43,471 nucleotides of DNA from Actinomycetota bacterium (GTDB lineage Bacteria; Actinomycetota; Actinomycetes; Nanopelagicales; Nanopelagicaceae): positions 1 to 43,471 of the forward strand of contig SYAN01000030.1 in assembly GCA_005787575.1 (NCBI GenBank), written 5' to 3'. Positions 39,177 through 43,471 of this stretch are shown in pieces (the first letter of the stretch is position 1; every line of letters starts with the position of its first letter). A program made the position numbers and the translations under genes. The notes beneath the pieces are model-generated. The model did not search any database, was not told where the DNA came from, and worked only from the letters and a program-made list of their open reading frames with translations.

Positions 39177-40490
39177 TTGACCGCTCAATCTCGGATCACT
39201 TACGTTTTAGATACAAGCGTCCTCCTCGCAGATCCGGGAGCCATTTACAGATTCGCGGAGCATCTGGTCATCATCCCGATTGCTGTTATCGGAGAACTTG
39301 AGAGCAAGCGAGACCATCCTGAGCTTGGGTATTTTGCACGAAGCGCTTTGCGCGCTCTTGATGACCTTCGAATCAAGCACGGTCGACTTGATGAGTCACT
39401 GCCTCTCAATGATCTTGGTGGCGAGCTCTCTGTAGAGCTCAATCATGCTGATATCAATACATTGCCGAGTGGATTACTCCGCGATGGAACGAATGATTCA
39501 AGAATTTTGGCTGTTGCAAAGAATCTGGCAAGTGATGGCAGGAAAGTCGTCCTCGTCACCAAAGACTTACCACTGCGAGTCAAAGCATCTTCAGTGGGTG
39601 TGGAGGCTGAGGAGTATCGAGCGGAGTTAGCGCCGAGTTCTGGATGGACCGGGATGGAAGAGATTGCAGTCGCTGGCTCACTCATCGATTCGCTCTACAA
39701 GTCCGAAGTGGTTGAGTGTGAAGAAGTTTCAGAACTTCCTTGCCATACCGGGGTGGTCCTGCACTCAGAAAAGGGTTCGGCACTTGCACGGGTCACGGCC
39801 GATCACAAACTCGCACTCGTTCGTGGTGATCGATCTGCATTCGGCCTTCACGGTAGGAGCGCCGAGCAGAGAGTCGCGCTCGATATCTTGCTCGATAATG
39901 AAGTAGGCATCGTCTCCCTCGGTGGTCGGGCCGGAACTGGAAAGTCAGCGCTTGCGCTTTCAGCGGGCCTTGAGGCAGTCATGGAGCGGGGGCTTCATAA
40001 GAAGGTTGTTGTCTTTCGCCCGCTCTATCCCGTCGGTGGCCAAGAGCTTGGCTATTTGCCGGGAAGTGAAGGCGAGAAAATGTCGCCTTGGGCCCAGGCA
40101 GTCTTTGACACCCTCGGCGCCATAGTCTCGCCGCAAGTCATTGAAGAGATTCTTGATCGGGGCCTGATTGAAGTTCTGCCACTGACACATATCCGAGGGC
40201 GATCCCTCCACGATTCCTTCGTGATAGTCGATGAAGCTCAATCCCTGGAGCGCGGCGTGCTCCTTACCGTCCTCTCTCGAATTGGCCAGGGTTCGAGGGT
40301 CGTGCTTACACATGATGTTGCTCAGCGGGACAACCTTCGAGTCGGGCGCCACGATGGCGTCGTCGCGGTTGTGGAGTCGCTCAAGGGTCATCCACTCTTT
40401 GCTCACATCACCTTGACTCGAAGTGAGCGTTCACCGATTGCAGCTTTGGTTACCGAGATGCTTGAGGATCCGATTCAACGCGCCATATAA
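39177..40490 (+). CDS. PIN-PhoH family ATPase (PhoH2-like)
   Basis: PIN start [19 protein letters not shown]; Walker [50 protein letters not shown]; exact start uncertain (TTG 39177). Confidence 0.9.
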   Translation: MTAQSRITYVLDTSVLLADPGAIYRFAEHLVIIPIAVIGELESKRDHPELGYFARSALRALDDLRIKHGRLDESLPLNDLGGELSVELNHADINTLPSGLLRDGTNDSRILAVAKNLASDGRKVVLVTKDLPLRVKASSVGVEAEEYRAELAPSSGWTGMEEIAVAGSLIDSLYKSEVVECEEVSELPCHTGVVLHSEKGSALARVTADHKLALVRGDRSAFGLHGRSAEQRVALDILLDNEVGIVSLGGRAGTGKSALALSAGLEAVMERGLHKKVVVFRPLYPVGGQELGYLPGSEGEKMSPWAQAVFDTLGAIVSPQVIEEILDRGLIEVLPLTHIRGRSLHDSFVIVDEAQSLERGVLLTVLSRIGQGSRVVLTHDVAQRDNLRVGRHDGVVAVVESLKGHPLFAHITLTRSERSPIAALVTEMLEDPIQRAI

Positions 40491-40684
40491 GGCTTTTTGA
40501 GGTGTGCTAAAGGCGCCAGCAAATCCCACAACGACATATCAGGCATTTCGGACTTTCCACAGTCTGACCTGCGGTTTTCTTCATCCCCAAAATTGAGTGA
40601 GGAAAAATTGTGTCGCCATACCCCACCTTAGATTTGCGACCCCTCAGCCCCTTTGTCACCCTATCGACCTCCCCGTTGACTCTG

Positions 40685-40703
40685 GACCCTCTTTCTGAGG
40701 GTC
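40685..40703 (+). promoter_or_regulatory. Perfect hairpin GACCCTC-TTTCT-GAGGGTC in long leader of SLT-domain gene
   Basis: 7-bp perfect stem, extendable by GACT (40678-40681)/AGTC (40708-40711). Confidence 0.5.
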
Positions 40704-40759
40704 GATGAGTCATGGCGAAGAGAGTGAACCGGGCCGACCAAGTGAGAAGGAGGTGGGAG

Positions 40760-41338
40760 ATGGCGAGGATGAAGCGCTTTGTGGCTGTAGCCGCCTTCAC
40801 ATTTCTCTTCCTCCAGGTGACTGACTCTTCGCACGCCTCGGTGACTATCGAACTTTCGGCGGCCGTAACCATTGAAGAGTTGGCTCAGAATCCTTGGAAG
40901 GACTCATGGCTTCGGGCGGCCGAAATGGATCTCCCCGCACTCATGGCCTTCGTCGATTCGAAGTCAGGTGTCAGGGCGGCGGACCTCCAGGCGGTGAGCA
41001 TCCTGGCCACGCGAATATTCCAAGCTCGAGAACCAAAAGGGGCTCGCGCGGCTGGCAGGGAGTTAGCCAAGGCTAAGTACGGATGGGGTAGTTACCAGTT
41101 CGAATGCCTCAACACGCTTTGGACCAGAGAGAGCCATTGGAACTTCAGAGCTCGAAATCCGCGGACTGGCGCTTACGGCATCCCTCAAGCTTTGCCAGCG
41201 ATGAAAATGCAAATCAAGGGTGAGGACTGGCGGACTAATCCATTGACTCAGATTGCCTGGGGTCTTCACTACATCGACGTGCGTTACGAGACTCCTTGCA
41301 AAGCTCTGAAGAAGTTCAAACGCTCGCGTTACTACTAA
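40760..41338 (+). CDS. Secreted lytic-transglycosylase-like (SLT) domain protein
   Basis: Signal peptide MKRFVAVAAFTFLFLQVTDSSHA; C-terminal WTRESHWNFRARNPRTGAYGIPQALPAMKM; AAGGAGGT SD 5 nt before ATG 40760. Confidence 0.8.
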   Translation: MARMKRFVAVAAFTFLFLQVTDSSHASVTIELSAAVTIEELAQNPWKDSWLRAAEMDLPALMAFVDSKSGVRAADLQAVSILATRIFQAREPKGARAAGRELAKAKYGWGSYQFECLNTLWTRESHWNFRARNPRTGAYGIPQALPAMKMQIKGEDWRTNPLTQIAWGLHYIDVRYETPCKALKKFKRSRYY

Positions 41339-41371
41339 TTCCGATCAGAGACAGATACCGACTCTCAAGTC

Positions 41372-43027
41372 TTAGCTAATCGGTTTCTTACCGATTGACA
41401 TGGGCTTGCTTGTCTCGGCGAAGAAATCATTTCCCTTGTCATCAACCACGATGAAGGCAGGGAAATCTTCGACCTCGATGCACCAGATTGCTTCCATTCC
41501 CAATTCTTCATAATCGATAACTTCCACTTTCTTGATGCAATCTTGTGCTAGCCGCGCAGCAGGTCCACCTATTGAGCCAAGATAGAAACCACCATGTGCT
41601 TTACATGCATCAGTGACAGCCTTAGAGCGATTGCCTTTTGCAATCATCACCATCGAGCCACCATGTTCTTGGAATAGATCAACATAAGAGTCCATACGAC
41701 CAGCAGTAGTCGGTCCGAACGAACCGGATGCATATCCAGCTGGAGTTTTCGCCGGTCCTGCGTAATAGACCGCATGATCCTTGAAATAGTCAGGTAGTGG
41801 CTTTCCGGCATCAAGAAGTTCTTTCAACTTCGCATGAGCCAGATCTCGGGCAACAACCATGGTCCCGCTCAGCGAAAGGCGAGTCTTGATTGGATATTTG
41901 GAGAGTCTTGCTCTGATTTCATCCATTGGTTGATTGAGGTCGATTTTTACGACCTCTCCTTCTAACTGAGCATCACTCGTCTCAGGCATGAACTGCGCTG
42001 GGTCGCGCTCCAATTGCTCAATAAATACGCCATCCTTGGTGATCTTCGCCTTCGCTTGTCGATCAGCGGAGCAGGAGACCGCAATCGCGATAGGTAGCGA
42101 TGCACCATGTCGCGGCAGGCGTACGACTCTCACGTCGTGACAAAAATACTTTCCACCGAATTGTGCGCCGATACCGAGAGTTTGTGTCAGCTTATGTATC
42201 TCACGCTCTAATTCCAGGTCCCTAAATGCTCTTCCCGTCCGCTCATTTCCGGTTGTTGGGAGGGAGTCGAGGTACTTGGTGCTTGCGAGTTTGGAGACTT
42301 TGAGTGTGTGTTCGGCACTCGTGCCGCCGATCACGACCGCCAAGTGATAGGGCGGACAGGCTGCGGTGCCGATCGATCGCAACTTCTCATCAAGCCAGTT
42401 CATCAAACTTGTCGGGTTAAGAACTGCTTTGGTCTCTTGATAGAGGAATGACTTATTCGCGCTCCCGCCACCTTTTGCGATGAAAAGGAATTCGTATTCA
42501 TCGGCGTGATCTGAGGAGGAGTAGATCTCAATCTGTGCGGGGAGATTGTTTCCGGTGTTCTTCTCCTGCCACATCGTCACTGGTGCAAGTTGTGAATAGC
42601 GAAGATTGAGTGAGGTGTAGGCGTTGTAAATGCCTCGCGAGATTGTTACCTCATCCTTTTCTGTGGTGAGGACTTGTTGGCCTTTCTTTGCCATGACTAG
42701 CGCAGTGCCAGTGTCTTGGCACATGGGCAAAACGCCTCCGGCAGAGATATTTGCATTCTTCAATAAGTCGAGCGCAACAAAGCGGTCATTAGGGGAACTT
42801 TCATCATCAAGAAGAATCGAAGCAAGTTGCTCTAAATGTTCCCGGCGAAGGAAATGATTGATGTCATGTATCGCGATTTCCGTGAGTCTTTCGATTGCCT
42901 CAGGAGAGACTTTGAGGAAAGTCCTTCCATCTGCTGTGAAAGTGGAAATCCCGTCAATATCTAGTTTTCGATAGCGAGTGGCATCTTCCCCTAACGGAAG
43001 AAGGTCTTCGTAGATGAACTCAGGCAT
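41372..43027 (-). CDS. Fumarate hydratase class I
   Basis: [64 protein letters not shown] start at 43027. Confidence 0.95.
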   Translation of the reverse strand: MPEFIYEDLLPLGEDATRYRKLDIDGISTFTADGRTFLKVSPEAIERLTEIAIHDINHFLRREHLEQLASILLDDESSPNDRFVALDLLKNANISAGGVLPMCQDTGTALVMAKKGQQVLTTEKDEVTISRGIYNAYTSLNLRYSQLAPVTMWQEKNTGNNLPAQIEIYSSSDHADEYEFLFIAKGGGSANKSFLYQETKAVLNPTSLMNWLDEKLRSIGTAACPPYHLAVVIGGTSAEHTLKVSKLASTKYLDSLPTTGNERTGRAFRDLELEREIHKLTQTLGIGAQFGGKYFCHDVRVVRLPRHGASLPIAIAVSCSADRQAKAKITKDGVFIEQLERDPAQFMPETSDAQLEGEVVKIDLNQPMDEIRARLSKYPIKTRLSLSGTMVVARDLAHAKLKELLDAGKPLPDYFKDHAVYYAGPAKTPAGYASGSFGPTTAGRMDSYVDLFQEHGGSMVMIAKGNRSKAVTDACKAHGGFYLGSIGGPAARLAQDCIKKVEVIDYEELGMEAIWCIEVEDFPAFIVVDDKGNDFFAETSKPMSIGKKPIS

Positions 43028-43280
43028 CTTCGTCCTTCTCTGCAGAACCAGACTTTGACTCGGGGCCAGACCCAGCTTTCGAAGCTCGCTTCGACGCACT
43101 CGCCTTCGCGATCTTGGCTTTCGCTCCCTCGAGCCACTCTTCACAGACTTTCACGAGCTCTTCGCCACGTTCCCAGAGCTTGAGGGATTCTTCTAGGCCG
43201 AGTTCGCCACCCTCTAACTCAGCTACGACTTCAGCCAACTCTTCTCGAGCTTCTTCGTAGGAGATTCGCTTCTCAGCCAC
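43020..43280 (-). CDS. xseB: Exodeoxyribonuclease VII small subunit
   Basis: [52 protein letters not shown]. Confidence 0.95.
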   Translation of the reverse strand: MAEKRISYEEAREELAEVVAELEGGELGLEESLKLWERGEELVKVCEEWLEGAKAKIAKASASKRASKAGSGPESKSGSAEKDEDA

Positions 43281-43306
43281 GCGCTCAATCTACTCCTTCG
43301 CCAACT

Positions 43307-43471
43307 TCACTTCTCGCTAGCGCTTGTACTTCTCGAAATCTCTGTCGTGCTTCTCACAGTTGCAGCAATTTCCCCGAGAGCAAGTCGAAGTCGGAAATCA
43401 TCACCGCTTTTGACTTGTTTCACGTCTCGGATCAGATCACCCTGTTTCGTCAAGGCCACGGAATAACCTCG
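43307..43471 (-). CDS. xseA: Exodeoxyribonuclease VII large subunit, C-terminal end only (runs off window)
   Basis: Reverse-strand translation RGYSVALTKQGDLIRDVKQVKSGDDFRLRLALGEIAATVRSTTEISRSTSASEK-stop; next to xseB; absent from ORF track. Confidence 0.88.
   Translation of the reverse strand, partial: RGYSVALTKQGDLIRDVKQVKSGDDFRLRLALGEIAATVRSTTEISRSTSASEK

Noticed and set aside
40544-40556. CTTTCCACA resembling a DnaA box
   Set aside because: Two mismatches to TTATCCACA and no cluster; not supportive of an origin.
40491-40759. ydaO (c-di-AMP) riboswitch
   Set aside because: Context fits (cell-wall hydrolase) but I could not match the conserved GGGTGAATCC or CCGACAGCTAAC-type segments; kept only as an unknown leader.
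40507-40872. Minus-strand ORF with Cys-rich C-terminus (CLICRCGICWRL) over the SLT leader
   Set aside because: Overlaps the signal-peptide region of a well supported gene; Cys pattern looks accidental.

Overview
The window is chromosomal DNA from a compact, moderate-GC actinobacterium, probably a streamlined planktonic lineage; that placement is inference from gene content and order. About 40 protein genes are packed with very short gaps. Gene order closely follows a block I recall from Mycobacterium/Streptomyces: fthC | moeA/glp-rimJ-glpR | pmt | rsmI-metG-tatD-ksgA-ispE-tRNA-Gln-glmU-prsA-rplY-pth-mfd-SurA_N lipoprotein-mazG-eno-ftsB-DUF501-ppx. After it come UDG, a tRNA, a Bax1-I protein, two MFS exporters, a Drr-type ABC exporter, greA-DUF4307, a small membrane protein, SURF1, DUF3817, PIN-PhoH, an SLT-like protein, fumarase and xseB/xseA. 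I see no prophage, IS element, CRISPR array or rRNA. The best leads are: (1) a MoeA/gephyrin-like protein that has lost its molybdopterin-active region but is kept beside a GlpR-like membrane protein; (2) a 36-aa leaderless small ORF absent from the ORF track; (3) a tRNA with anticodon TAA (Leu) and a class I fold with a 5-nt variable loop; (4) pmt and rsmI start codons 16 nt apart with overlapping opposed -10 hexamers; (5) recurrent leaderless-promoter signatures; (6) structured leaders before rplY, mfd and the SLT-domain gene; (7) a histone-H1-like AK-rich tail on GlmU. No wholly new multi-gene system is clearly evident.
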